The notes beneath the pieces were generated by a model. That model ran no database searches. It saw only the letters and a list, made by a program, of their open reading frames with translations, and was not told the origin of the DNA. Below are positions 9,186 through 17,201 of a stretch of DNA of 64,000 bases, piece after piece. The translations under genes and the position numbers were made by a program. The number at the start of each line of letters is the position of its first letter. The first letter of the stretch is position 1. Source of the stretch: an uncultured Eubacteriales bacterium. GTDB lineage: Bacteria > Bacillota > Clostridia > Oscillospirales > Acutalibacteraceae. The stretch is from the NCBI GenBank assembly GCA_934728355.1, contig CAKVEA010000002.1, forward strand, positions 128,695 through 192,694, written 5' to 3'.

Positions 9186-10331
9186 TTGTACCAAAGCCAT
9201 TGAAAATACTAAATAAAATCAGAAAAAATTTTACGTAAATTTTGAGAATTATTTAAATTTCTCTGAAAAATCTTTCTGAAATTAAATTTAAAACTGCAAA
9301 ACTGTTGAAATATAAAGAGTTTAGCAATTTATGATATAATCTTGAGCAGATATCATACCTGTTCTTTTTTATTATTCCCTATTTTACAGTTTGATCATAC
9401 CGTTTTCTACTCGGTTAAGTATTCGACAAACCACAACACTTTTTCTGACATCGGCAACAATATTTAATCTGCTAGATATTTAAGAAATTTTTACATAAAG
9501 CGGCAATATATAACTATTCTTTGCGTTCAATTTTCATCCTTTCCCTCTGTTTAAAAATCAATGTAGTCGATAAGTTATCTCAGCAGCGATACAGTCAATC
9601 TGTCCATTCGCGTAAATCTATGAATTGCCAAAACTTTCAAGTTTTTATTCACACTTTACTCATTCGGAAAACTTTTACCAGAGCATCTTTATTTTTACTT
9701 TCAGCTCCAACCGGAGTGCCCGAAAAAACAATCAATTCATTTTAATTTTTATCACCCGATTGAATCTCAATCATCTTCAAGCATTTCGTTTTTAATTTGC
9801 TCAATTGAATAGTACCATCGCGACATAAGAAGTTAATTATGATATTACACACTGCTGAGTAAATTTTAATGAAACACTCGTAAATATATTTTAATAGTAT
9901 CACAATATTTTTTTAAGAAAGGAGTTTGAAAAATTCAAAAATCTTATAAATACTGTGGAAAAGTACAAGAGTTAAAAAAATCATATTAATAAGCATGATA
10001 ATTATCTTTGTCAATTTTGTATTCGATAGACTTATAACACAAAGCGAAAATATAATTCTGAGAGACTGCAAGTTCTATAAAAGAAAACGCCATACAAAGA
10101 AATAAAAAAGATAACTAACGAACAAAATAAAAACAAAATAATTTCCCTCCGCTTCTAATATTTTTAAAAAAGAAACCTCAATACCGACATCTCTCATATA
10201 AATCTACACCAAATTTAATAAACGCAAGTTTTTTGGGAAGGAATACAAGATGAAAATAGAAAAGTACTAGTATATAAAAATACTTTTATCCGACTCCACC
10301 ATTATCGTCTAAAGTATAATTCCAAAATATT
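9186..10331. other. 1.1 kb without a recognisable gene
   Basis: A few short frames exist (the longest is 74 codons at 9521-9745 on the plus strand) but none has a ribosome binding site or a known family. A stretch at about 9,920-10,110 reads, in several frames, as fragments with YKYCGKVQEL and NYLCQFCIR, which vaguely recall zinc-binding transposase N-termini. I cannot assign it. The region behaves like decayed mobile DNA between the integrase relic and the biosynthetic cluster. Confidence 0.4.
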
Positions 10332-10946
10332 TTACTCACTTTTAAAAATAGTGTTATTATAAATTAACTGACTCAGTGTAACAGGTGTATATCCATTTAC
10401 TTCAACACTTGCGTTCAGAATATTAGGATTATTTTTTATAAACTCCCAGCCGTCTTGTTCATTTCTATTGTTATGAATATGGCCATGTATTATAGTGCCC
10501 GGAAAAGATACTATAGGGTAATGGCAAAGTCCTATTTTTCTTCCAGAATCGTAAATAATATTCATATATGACGGTAAAGTTTCAAAATATTTCAATAATT
10601 CAGAATCATTAGTCTTTGACAACCAACCTTTATCGTGATTACCAATTAATAAATGTTTTTTGCCATTTAGTTGTTCTAAAATTTTAAATACTTCTTCTGT
10701 GGAAGACATTCCATATGCAAAATCGCCAATAATATATACTTCGTCTTCACCCCTAACAGTATGATTCCAATTTTTTATTAACTGTTCATTCATATCTTCG
10801 ATATTTTTAAAAGGGCGACCACAATATTTTATTATATTTGCATGTCCAAAATGTGTATCTGAAATATAATAAATTTCAGCATAGCAATTTATATTTAGTA
10901 AACAACAAAGATTAACAAATAAAAACACCATTAAAAATCTTTTCAT
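10332..10946 (-). CDS. Secreted metallophosphoesterase
   Basis: This protein of about 204 residues has a calcineurin-like phosphoesterase domain with all metal-binding blocks: SDTHFGHANI, GDFAYG, GNHDKGW, HYPI and HGHIH. The N-terminus from the ATG at 10944-10946 is a clear signal peptide (MKRFLMVFLFVNLCCLLNIN, ending CYA), so it acts outside the membrane. The open frame extends 15 codons further upstream without a good ribosome binding site, whereas AAAGGA lies upstream of the chosen start. It is the last gene of the minus-strand cluster, 25 bases after the CYTH gene. The substrate is unknown; relatives act on phosphodiesters or nucleotides. Processing of an exported phosphorylated product is only a guess from context. 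Confidence 0.85.
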   Translation of the reverse strand: MKRFLMVFLFVNLCCLLNINCYAEIYYISDTHFGHANIIKYCGRPFKNIEDMNEQLIKNWNHTVRGEDEVYIIGDFAYGMSSTEEVFKILEQLNGKKHLLIGNHDKGWLSKTNDSELLKYFETLPSYMNIIYDSGRKIGLCHYPIVSFPGTIIHGHIHNNRNEQDGWEFIKNNPNILNASVEVNGYTPVTLSQLIYNNTIFKSE

Positions 10947-10971
10947 ACCTATCAATCCTTTTATTTCAAAA

Positions 10972-11529
10972 TTAGTTATTTGCAAACTCATTCAAGGCTT
11001 TACAATATCTACTGAATTTGCCGGGATAAAATAGGCTAGAGTTTGGAATATCAAATCTATTATAAATCTTTTTAACATTCTCCGAATTATTTCCTTCTAT
11101 TTCCATTTCATAATCTATTTTTCCCAAGTAATAATTTTTGTCCAAAGAAATCACCACTTCACCCATATAATAATTTGACCTCTCAGTAATTAAGTTTCCT
11201 ATATACTTATAAAAATTATTATCATCAATTCCAAATTCATCAAAAATATTTATAGCAATAGGCATATCTGAAATAAATTTACTGTATTCTTGCGAAGTGC
11301 GAACCTCGTTTATAATCACTTTTTTAAATTTATATTCTATTTTTAATTGTCCTTCTATCTGCCTTATCCTTAACGTATTTTTATTTTTGGATAGATAATG
11401 ATCTTCATTATCATAATAATAATTTATTTGTATAAAAGACTTATGTACACTACACTTATCTGATAAATATACTTTTAATCTTTCAAATTCTTGTTTGTTA
11501 ATTAATGCTTTAATTTCATTTTCTAACAT
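10972..11529 (-). CDS. CYTH-domain protein (triphosphate tunnel family)
   Basis: The protein begins MLENEIKALI, which carries the ExExK signature of CYTH enzymes (class IV adenylate cyclase and thiamine or tripolyphosphatases). Further in are the basic and acidic tunnel strands TLRIRQ, KIEYKF, VVISLDK and YEMEIEG. The family binds triphosphates or polyphosphorylated substrates with divalent metal. The open frame begins at a GTG four codons earlier; the ATG chosen follows CAAGGA closely and gives the canonical N-terminus, about 185 residues. It lies between hisIE and the phosphoesterase in the same direction, so it probably belongs to the same transcript. A link to the nucleotidyltransferases or HPr-kinase-like gene is conceivable but unproven. 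Confidence 0.8.
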   Translation of the reverse strand: MLENEIKALINKQEFERLKVYLSDKCSVHKSFIQINYYYDNEDHYLSKNKNTLRIRQIEGQLKIEYKFKKVIINEVRTSQEYSKFISDMPIAINIFDEFGIDDNNFYKYIGNLITERSNYYMGEVVISLDKNYYLGKIDYEMEIEGNNSENVKKIYNRFDIPNSSLFYPGKFSRYCKALNEFANN

Positions 11530-11556
11530 AAATCCTTGCACCTAACTTAAATTGTT

Positions 11557-12171
11557 CTAACAATCATATCTTTTTTTTAACTCTTCTAAAATATCATTTA
11601 TTTTTATGTTTTTAAAACTTATTAAAACTAACACATGATATATTAGGTCTACAATTTCATAAATTATGCTTTCTGTGTGATCATTTTTAGCAGCTATAAT
11701 AACTTCAGCAGATTCTTCACCTATTTTTTTACAAATTTTATCTACACCTGCACTGATTAGATAATTGGTATATGATTTTTTGTTTTTGTCTTTATTATCT
11801 ATCCTTTTTTTAATCATCTGATCAACGGCATTTATTATATAAAAATTCGGAATATCATTACATGAAAAACAAGACAACGTACCTAAATGGCATGCTCCAC
11901 TACCTTTTTGTTCCACTTTAATTAATAGTGTATCATTGTCACAGTCAAAATCAATAGTTTTGATCAGCTGTGTATTACCTGATGTATCACCTTTTATCCA
12001 CAATTTATTATTTTTTCTGCTCCAAAAGCATGTTTTTTTGTTCTCTACCATATATTTATAACTTTCATAATTCACATAAGCTAACATCAAAACTATACCT
12101 GAGTAGTAATCTTGTACTATTGCAGGAACAAGTGGATTTCTCTCAAAAATTAATTTTAAATCATTCTGCAT
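11557..12171 (-). CDS. hisIE: Bifunctional phosphoribosyl-AMP cyclohydrolase / phosphoribosyl-ATP pyrophosphatase
   Basis: The fused HisIE catalyses steps 2 and 3 of the histidine pathway, turning PR-ATP into ProFAR. The HisI part occupies about residues 1-115, with the zinc and magnesium motif FDCDNDTLLIKVEQ and GACHLGTLSCF. The HisE part follows, with the MazG-like motif KKIGEESAEVIIAAKN and EIVDLIYHVLVL. The length of 204 residues fits the fusion. It overlaps the hisF end by 16 bases. No hisD, hisB or hisC lies nearby, so within this window its product can be carried only to imidazole glycerol phosphate. Confidence 0.94.
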   Translation of the reverse strand: MQNDLKLIFERNPLVPAIVQDYYSGIVLMLAYVNYESYKYMVENKKTCFWSRKNNKLWIKGDTSGNTQLIKTIDFDCDNDTLLIKVEQKGSGACHLGTLSCFSCNDIPNFYIINAVDQMIKKRIDNKDKNKKSYTNYLISAGVDKICKKIGEESAEVIIAAKNDHTESIIYEIVDLIYHVLVLISFKNIKINDILEELKKRYDC

Positions 12172-12902
12172 GGTATTCCTTCCTGTCTCATTCTTTTTTT
12201 AATTTCAAGTATATCAGTAAGTTCAAAATGCAACAAACTCGCAACAAGTGCGGCATCACAATTTGTCTTTTTAAAAATTTCTATTATATCATCTATAGAC
12301 CCACAGCCACCACTGGCTATTATAGGTATATTCAGATTTTGTGTAAGTAATCTAAGACTATTAATATCATATCCATTTTTTATACCATCTGAATTAATAG
12401 AAGTGAATAACAATTCTCCAGCACCTAGCTCCTCGCACCTTTTAGCCCATTCAATAAAATTTAAATTTGTTTTTTCTCCTCCAGAACGTACAAAAATGTT
12501 ATTATTACTTGCATCCACGGAAGCTACTATACACTGTTTCCCAAATTCATTGCTTGCATCTTTTATGATATCAGGATTAATAACAGCAGCTGAATTTATA
12601 GAAACTCTATCTGCACCACAAGCTAAAATTTTACGAATATTTTCTACAGTTTTAATTCCACCGCCGACCGTCAGTGGAATCGAAATTTCATTTGCAATAC
12701 TGTTTATTAAACCATATTGCGGCTCTCTATCTTCACAAGATGCCGATATATCCAACACTATTAACTCGTCTGCTCCTGATTTTTCATACTTTCTTGCTAA
12801 ATCAATCGGATTACCTATTGTTGTAAGATTCCTAAATTTTTTGCCCTTTACAACTTTGCCGTCAAAAATATCCAAACACGGAATTATTCTTTTTTTAAGC
12901 AT
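12156..12902 (-). CDS. hisF: Imidazole glycerol phosphate synthase, cyclase subunit
   Basis: HisF uses ammonia from HisH to turn PRFAR into imidazole glycerol phosphate and AICAR. The TIM-barrel has the catalytic aspartate in IIPCLDIFDGKVVKG (residue 11) and the second aspartate in VASVDASNN near residue 129. The phosphate-binding blocks are PLTVGGGIKT, INSAAV and IIASGGCGS. The length of 248 residues is normal. It overlaps hisA by 19 bases and hisIE by 16, so the his genes are tightly coupled. The protein looks fully functional. Confidence 0.95.
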   Translation of the reverse strand: MLKKRIIPCLDIFDGKVVKGKKFRNLTTIGNPIDLARKYEKSGADELIVLDISASCEDREPQYGLINSIANEISIPLTVGGGIKTVENIRKILACGADRVSINSAAVINPDIIKDASNEFGKQCIVASVDASNNNIFVRSGGEKTNLNFIEWAKRCEELGAGELLFTSINSDGIKNGYDINSLRLLTQNLNIPIIASGGCGSIDDIIEIFKKTNCDAALVASLLHFELTDILEIKKRMRQEGIPCRMI

Positions 12903-13576
12903 TTTTTTAAATCTATCATTCCTTCATAATAAGCTTTTCCAACAATAGTTGCATAATAAGGATTATTCAAATCTTCCATTTTTGATACTCCACCCGATAC
13001 TATAATTTTTTTATTCTTTATATTTTCAAAGAGAGACCAATTCGGTGATGTTAAAGTTCCATCTCTGGAAACATCTGTAATAATTATTATTTCACAATCT
13101 AAACTATTTATAAATTCCAGGTAATTTAGTTTTGAACTTTCAACCCACCCATGAGTAACAACTTCCTCATTTAACACATCTACAGAAACTGCTATTCTGT
13201 CTGCCCCATACAGTCTTACCATATCGGATACAAACCTCGTATCTTCTACAGCTACTGTTCCTAAAATAGTGCGTTTCGCAAAACTTAAGTACTTATCAAC
13301 TGTATTGGCATCTCTTATTCCACCGCCAACTTGAACAGGCATTATTTTCGCAATTTTTCTAATAATTTCAAAATTATTTTTTGAATTTCCTGTTTTGGCA
13401 GCATCTAAATCTACAACATGCAATATTTTTGCACCCATATATTTAAATTTTTTTGTGATGCTTAAGGGATTTTCACTGTAAACACTTTTCATATCATAAT
13501 TACCCTTATACAGTCTTACGACTTTACTATCCATTAAATCTATTGACGGTATTATAATCCCCAACTTAAAACCCAC
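12884..13576 (-). CDS. hisA: ProFAR isomerase (phosphoribosylformimino-5-aminoimidazole carboxamide ribotide isomerase)
   Basis: HisA isomerises ProFAR to PRFAR. The half-barrel signatures are present: IIPSIDLMDSKVVRLYKG with the catalytic aspartate, VQVGGGIRD, ISVDVLN, and the second catalytic aspartate in IITDVSRDGTL. At 230 residues it is slightly shorter than usual, with a trimmed C-terminus. The frame opens with GTG 25 bases inside hisH; no strong ribosome binding site is visible, so translation is probably coupled, and a TTG five codons later is an alternative start. Confidence 0.92.
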   Translation of the reverse strand: MGFKLGIIIPSIDLMDSKVVRLYKGNYDMKSVYSENPLSITKKFKYMGAKILHVVDLDAAKTGNSKNNFEIIRKIAKIMPVQVGGGIRDANTVDKYLSFAKRTILGTVAVEDTRFVSDMVRLYGADRIAVSVDVLNEEVVTHGWVESSKLNYLEFINSLDCEIIIITDVSRDGTLTSPNWSLFENIKNKKIIVSGGVSKMEDLNNPYYATIVGKAYYEGMIDLKKCLKKE

Positions 13577-14100
13577 TTTTTTAAAATTTCTTCGCCGACT
13601 TTCCCGGATTTTTCAGGATGAAATTGAAATCCGACCACTTTGTTATTTTTTACAATTGCCGGAATGTGAACACCACTATAATCTACACAGTCCAAAGTGT
13701 ATTCATTATTATCTGCCATATAACTATTCATAAAATAAACATCTTTTCCCAAAATCTCCAAAGTATTCCATCCTATGTGTGGTAAACGATTTGTAGTAGG
13801 AATACGTATAATTTTCCCTTTTAATAAACCCAAACCACTACAATGTTTAGATTCACAACCACTTTCAAACAGTATCTGCATCCCAACACATATTCCTAAA
13901 ATCGGTCTATCGAATTTTTTTATATCATTTGATAAATCACCAATATTACTCATTACGGTTGAAAAATTTCCCACGCCGGGCAAAATTATGGCATCTGCAT
14001 TATCTATGTTTTTAGAAAAATTCACACTGATACCAAGCCGCTTAAATAAATTCTTAATGGAATTTATATTTCCACATTTATAATCGATAATTGTTACCAT
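13552..14100 (-). CDS. hisH: Imidazole glycerol phosphate synthase, glutamine amidotransferase subunit
   Basis: HisH supplies ammonia to HisF from glutamine. It starts MVTIIDYKCGNINSIKN and has the oxyanion-hole region LPGVGNF, the catalytic cysteine in GICVGMQ and the histidine-glutamate pair in FQFHPEKS. At 182 residues it is somewhat shorter than the usual 200. The gene lies eight bases after hisG and overlaps hisA. All catalytic residues are intact. Confidence 0.94.
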   Translation of the reverse strand: MVTIIDYKCGNINSIKNLFKRLGISVNFSKNIDNADAIILPGVGNFSTVMSNIGDLSNDIKKFDRPILGICVGMQILFESGCESKHCSGLGLLKGKIIRIPTTNRLPHIGWNTLEILGKDVYFMNSYMADNNEYTLDCVDYSGVHIPAIVKNNKVVGFQFHPEKSGKVGEEILKKWVLSWGL

Positions 14101-14108
14101 AAAAACAC

Positions 14109-14807
14109 CTATTTTACAACATAGTAATCATTTATGTTTATTTTTGAAAAAATTATCTCTTTATTTTCTTTGATAAATTTTTTATTAATTAAAACATTTG
14201 CCTCTATCTTCATCAATTCTTCATATATAACTAATCCATTATTGTGTAAAGTTTCACCGCTTTCCACTATATCCAATATAGCATCTGCATGAGCATATTT
14301 GGGTGTAAGCTCTGATGAACCGCTAATGTTAATTACATCTATTTTTACATTTTTATCAGAGAAATAATTTTTACAAATATGAGGGTATTCAGTTGCAATA
14401 ATTAATTTATTATAACTATTTGTACGATTAAAATAATAATCTTTACATTTAAAATCTCCAGCAAAACATAGCCTTGACTTTTTAAAAAAACTAAGGTCTC
14501 TAGATATTAACATATTCTCACATACTGAGTTCAAAGATTTTTCACTTAATATGTACTCATTAAAGTAAACACAAGTTGAAATCCCAATGTCGACCCAGCC
14601 ATTGTTAACATATTTTGGAATATCGACTGATCTAAGTAACAAGAAAACGGACTTTTTATCATCAGTTTCAAATTCTAATTTTTTATTTATATTCCTGTCC
14701 ATACATACTAATAATGAGGTGGATATCAATCCTGTTTTTTGAAAATATCCGTAAGATTTTTTAAGTAATCTGCGTTCTTTTGGTATAGCAATCACTAATT
14801 TTTTCAT
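14109..14807 (-). CDS. hisG: Divergent ATP phosphoribosyltransferase (HisG-like)
   Basis: HisG joins ATP and PRPP to start the histidine pathway. The strongest sign is the C-terminal PRPP-binding block, which reads SGSSELTPKYAHADAILDI followed by VESGETLHNNGL. The N-terminus MKKLVIAIPKERRLLKK replaces the usual PKGR by PKER. The length of about 232 residues fits the short form, which normally needs HisZ; no hisZ is present. The open frame starts at a TTG four codons earlier, but the ATG at 14805-14807, preceded by GGCGG, gives the canonical start. It lies 17 bases after the HPr-kinase-like gene. The sequence is more divergent than the other his genes, so an altered substrate or regulation is possible. 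Confidence 0.8.
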   Translation of the reverse strand: MKKLVIAIPKERRLLKKSYGYFQKTGLISTSLLVCMDRNINKKLEFETDDKKSVFLLLRSVDIPKYVNNGWVDIGISTCVYFNEYILSEKSLNSVCENMLISRDLSFFKKSRLCFAGDFKCKDYYFNRTNSYNKLIIATEYPHICKNYFSDKNVKIDVINISGSSELTPKYAHADAILDIVESGETLHNNGLVIYEELMKIEANVLINKKFIKENKEIIFSKININDYYVVK

Positions 14808-14824
14808 AAAAACCGCCAATTAAA

Positions 14825-16042
14825 TCAAACTATTTCATCTAAAAAGTCTGTTAAATTTTTATCTTGGAAATCAGAATGATAATTATAACAATTGATTTTA
14901 TTAAGCATTTCATTGAAGCTATCGCTATTAATATTATTTTTTAAAATAGTATCTCCAATCCACTGAAGTTGATCTGAGACATTATCTATTACGTTATCAT
15001 ATAAAATATCATTCTTTTCTTGACCTTCCAGTTTTTTTATATACTTTTTACTACAACCCCACTCAAGTCGAATACTTACTATTGCATGAATTTTGGTACT
15101 CGGAATAATGTCTTTCCCAAATAATTTTGCAAGCTCCATATGAGAGATAACCAATTTATTTTCTCTTAAATTTTTCAATTCATTTTGCGACATTTCACAA
15201 TACTTCGAATCAGGCTTGTATCCATATTGCGTACATGATAAGCTCTCAATATTAGTCAAAAATTTTCTAAGCTTACTGTACTGACCCAAATTCCCAATAC
15301 CTACGTTTACAACACCCGGCCATCCGAAAATCTCTGGTTGACCATCACTGTTAAGCCCTATGAAACCTTTGTCATTCGCTATTAATTTTCCGTACTTATT
15401 CTCGAGAAAGTGAAGCAATGTAGAGGTTTTTCCACTCCCGGATTTTCCCGTCAGTAAAATACCTTTTTCTCTATACTGAATAATAGCAGCATGAAAATAA
15501 ACAAAACCATTATTTAGAAGATTTCTCATTAAAATACTTCTGACTAATCTAAGCGGAGTAAGAATACTTGAGTTATTTAAATTATTATATAAATACAGAA
15601 AATGCCTTTTAAGATCGCTAATAATGACACATACATTATCTTTATATTCAATATAATCATCTATCAACTCGTCGACTGACACATTTTCATTTCCGAAATC
15701 CTCATGCCCTTCATTTGCCCAGATGGTTACATACAAGTTATCATCTAACTTTAAATTGAAGTAATATCCACCCATGTGTTTTACTTTAAACCAGTCTTTA
15801 TAAATATTTGATTCGAAAACATCTCTAACAAATGATTTAAGATTTTTAGAATTAAAACAATATAGATCGAATTTATTTTTTACTTTATCATTACCTTTGC
15901 TCAAAAAATGAGGTTTTAACCTTTCGTTAGTTACTTCCACAATATCTTTACTATCTGTCAGTAACTCTAAAAAATCCTCATTTAAATAATAACATTCTTT
16001 AAACACCTTATCGGTCAGATCACTAATAGTTTTCCAATTCAT
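14825..16042 (-). CDS. HPr-kinase-like P-loop protein of a biosynthetic cluster
   Basis: This 405-residue protein has a P-loop GKSGSGKT at residues 199-206, followed by the HPr-kinase-like region LIANDKGFIGL and a conserved FGWPGVVNVG. The roughly 180 residues before the P-loop do not match true HPr kinase. Homologues of this type occur in peptide natural-product clusters; in the lasso peptide paeninodin, a HPr-kinase homologue phosphorylates a serine of the precursor. Here it lies between hisG and a nucleotidyltransferase, 37 bases downstream of the latter. Phosphorylation of a peptide or small molecule made by the cluster is the best inference. A true regulatory HPr kinase is unlikely given length and context. 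Confidence 0.7.
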   Translation of the reverse strand: MNWKTISDLTDKVFKECYYLNEDFLELLTDSKDIVEVTNERLKPHFLSKGNDKVKNKFDLYCFNSKNLKSFVRDVFESNIYKDWFKVKHMGGYYFNLKLDDNLYVTIWANEGHEDFGNENVSVDELIDDYIEYKDNVCVIISDLKRHFLYLYNNLNNSSILTPLRLVRSILMRNLLNNGFVYFHAAIIQYREKGILLTGKSGSGKTSTLLHFLENKYGKLIANDKGFIGLNSDGQPEIFGWPGVVNVGIGNLGQYSKLRKFLTNIESLSCTQYGYKPDSKYCEMSQNELKNLRENKLVISHMELAKLFGKDIIPSTKIHAIVSIRLEWGCSKKYIKKLEGQEKNDILYDNVIDNVSDQLQWIGDTILKNNINSDSFNEMLNKINCYNYHSDFQDKNLTDFLDEIV

Positions 16043-16079
16043 TAGCTATAATTCCCTTCGCTTTGCAAAATTTGACAAT

Positions 16080-17183
16080 TTAGTCTTTGCTATTTATTAT
16101 TCTCCAACGTGTTTTTTCCAGTTCACTGTATTTATCCATAAGACACATAAGCTTGTATACATTATGTCCCGAAGATAATACATCAAAATTGTTAATAGCT
16201 TTATCTATTAGTAAATCTTTTATTATACCACCGTCTATCCATTGGTATATACAGTCTAAAATCGAGAGAAAAAAGCAAGTTAAATCAGCTAATTGCTTTA
16301 TTTTATTATCTTCTCCATAAAAAATTTCAAATTTTCTTTCTTGAATTTTTGAACTTAATTCTTTTTCGCTACAAGTCAAAAGCATCCTCAAAAGACCTTT
16401 ATAACCTTTAAAACACAATACGAACAGTTCTTTGGGGGATTTACTAAAAATACCTGAATATTTCTCTTTAATAGCAACATCAAAGTACTCTAAAACGTCT
16501 TTGGAAAAATAATTGTCCAGTTTATTTTCATTAACTACTTTATGAAGCAAATTAACTCTTTCATTAAGCGAAAGTTCAAAGTGTCCAAAAATCGGCAACA
16601 TTGTCCTGAGTATATTTAGAAAAGATGAATTTAAAAAGTAGCAAAACCATCTATAATTGATATCTGATGTATCATCAAAATTAAAAAACCAATTTCTAGA
16701 TTCTAAAACTAGTATCTTTAAAGCTTTAACAATTTCAATATTTTGAATTCTAGGATTGTAATTATTAATGTCAACTTGTTTTATAAGCTTCAAAAGATTA
16801 TCACCCTTAATAATCTTACCATTATTCTTCAGCTCAAATGTTGAAATTCGCGGATCTAAATTTTTAAAATACTCTCTTGAAACAGGGTAAACGTCCACAA
16901 AAGGTATATTTATCAAGCTTGAAACTGTCTTTAGAAAATCAGATGACTTTTTCATCAGATTTTTTCGAAAGGATTTACTGTATTCATTTTCCTTACTTTT
17001 TGGAACAACTATAAATTCTATATCACTTAAAAAATCATATTTGCCATCTTTTTCTAAATAAGACAAACCACCTACCGCCGTACTCCCATAAGCCACTATG
17101 TTTAAACAACTTCCATCATAAATGGAAACGAGACCCTCTAAAATTTTTTTTATTTCATTCGGATAATTTAATTTCGAAAACAT
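16080..17183 (-). CDS. Polymerase-beta-type nucleotidyltransferase
   Basis: This 367-residue protein has the nucleotidyltransferase signature AYGSTAVGG (G33-S34), followed by SDIEF with D54 and E56, the DxD/DxE metal site, and a third acidic position near FVDVYPV. The C-terminal two-thirds are helical and unassigned. Members of this superfamily transfer nucleoside monophosphates to proteins, antibiotics or other acceptors. The gene starts 18 bases after the radical SAM gene and precedes the HPr-kinase-like gene. Its acceptor is unknown. DxE in place of DxD is tolerated in the superfamily but worth noting. Confidence 0.7.
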   Translation of the reverse strand: MFSKLNYPNEIKKILEGLVSIYDGSCLNIVAYGSTAVGGLSYLEKDGKYDFLSDIEFIVVPKSKENEYSKSFRKNLMKKSSDFLKTVSSLINIPFVDVYPVSREYFKNLDPRISTFELKNNGKIIKGDNLLKLIKQVDINNYNPRIQNIEIVKALKILVLESRNWFFNFDDTSDINYRWFCYFLNSSFLNILRTMLPIFGHFELSLNERVNLLHKVVNENKLDNYFSKDVLEYFDVAIKEKYSGIFSKSPKELFVLCFKGYKGLLRMLLTCSEKELSSKIQERKFEIFYGEDNKIKQLADLTCFFLSILDCIYQWIDGGIIKDLLIDKAINNFDVLSSGHNVYKLMCLMDKYSELEKTRWRIINSKD

Positions 17184-17201
17184 AAATACAATCTCCTTTC
17201 G

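Noticed and set aside
9521..9745. A 74-codon plus-strand frame in the gap before the metallophosphoesterase gene
   Set aside because: No ribosome binding site, no family resemblance and an amino acid make-up that looks random; treated as non-coding.
9915..10110. Possible remnant of a zinc-binding transposase N-terminus (fragments YKYCGKVQEL and NYLCQFCIR)
   Set aside because: The fragments are short, lie between stops, and do not align clearly to one family by eye.
3937..10331. Attachment-site repeats flanking the region between tRNA-Pro and the biosynthetic cluster
   Set aside because: Reading through the region I found no second copy of the tRNA 3' end, so an intact island boundary cannot be claimed.
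12403..12948. A 181-codon plus-strand frame opposite hisF
   Set aside because: It is the shadow of well-supported hisF and hisA coding sequence on the other strand.
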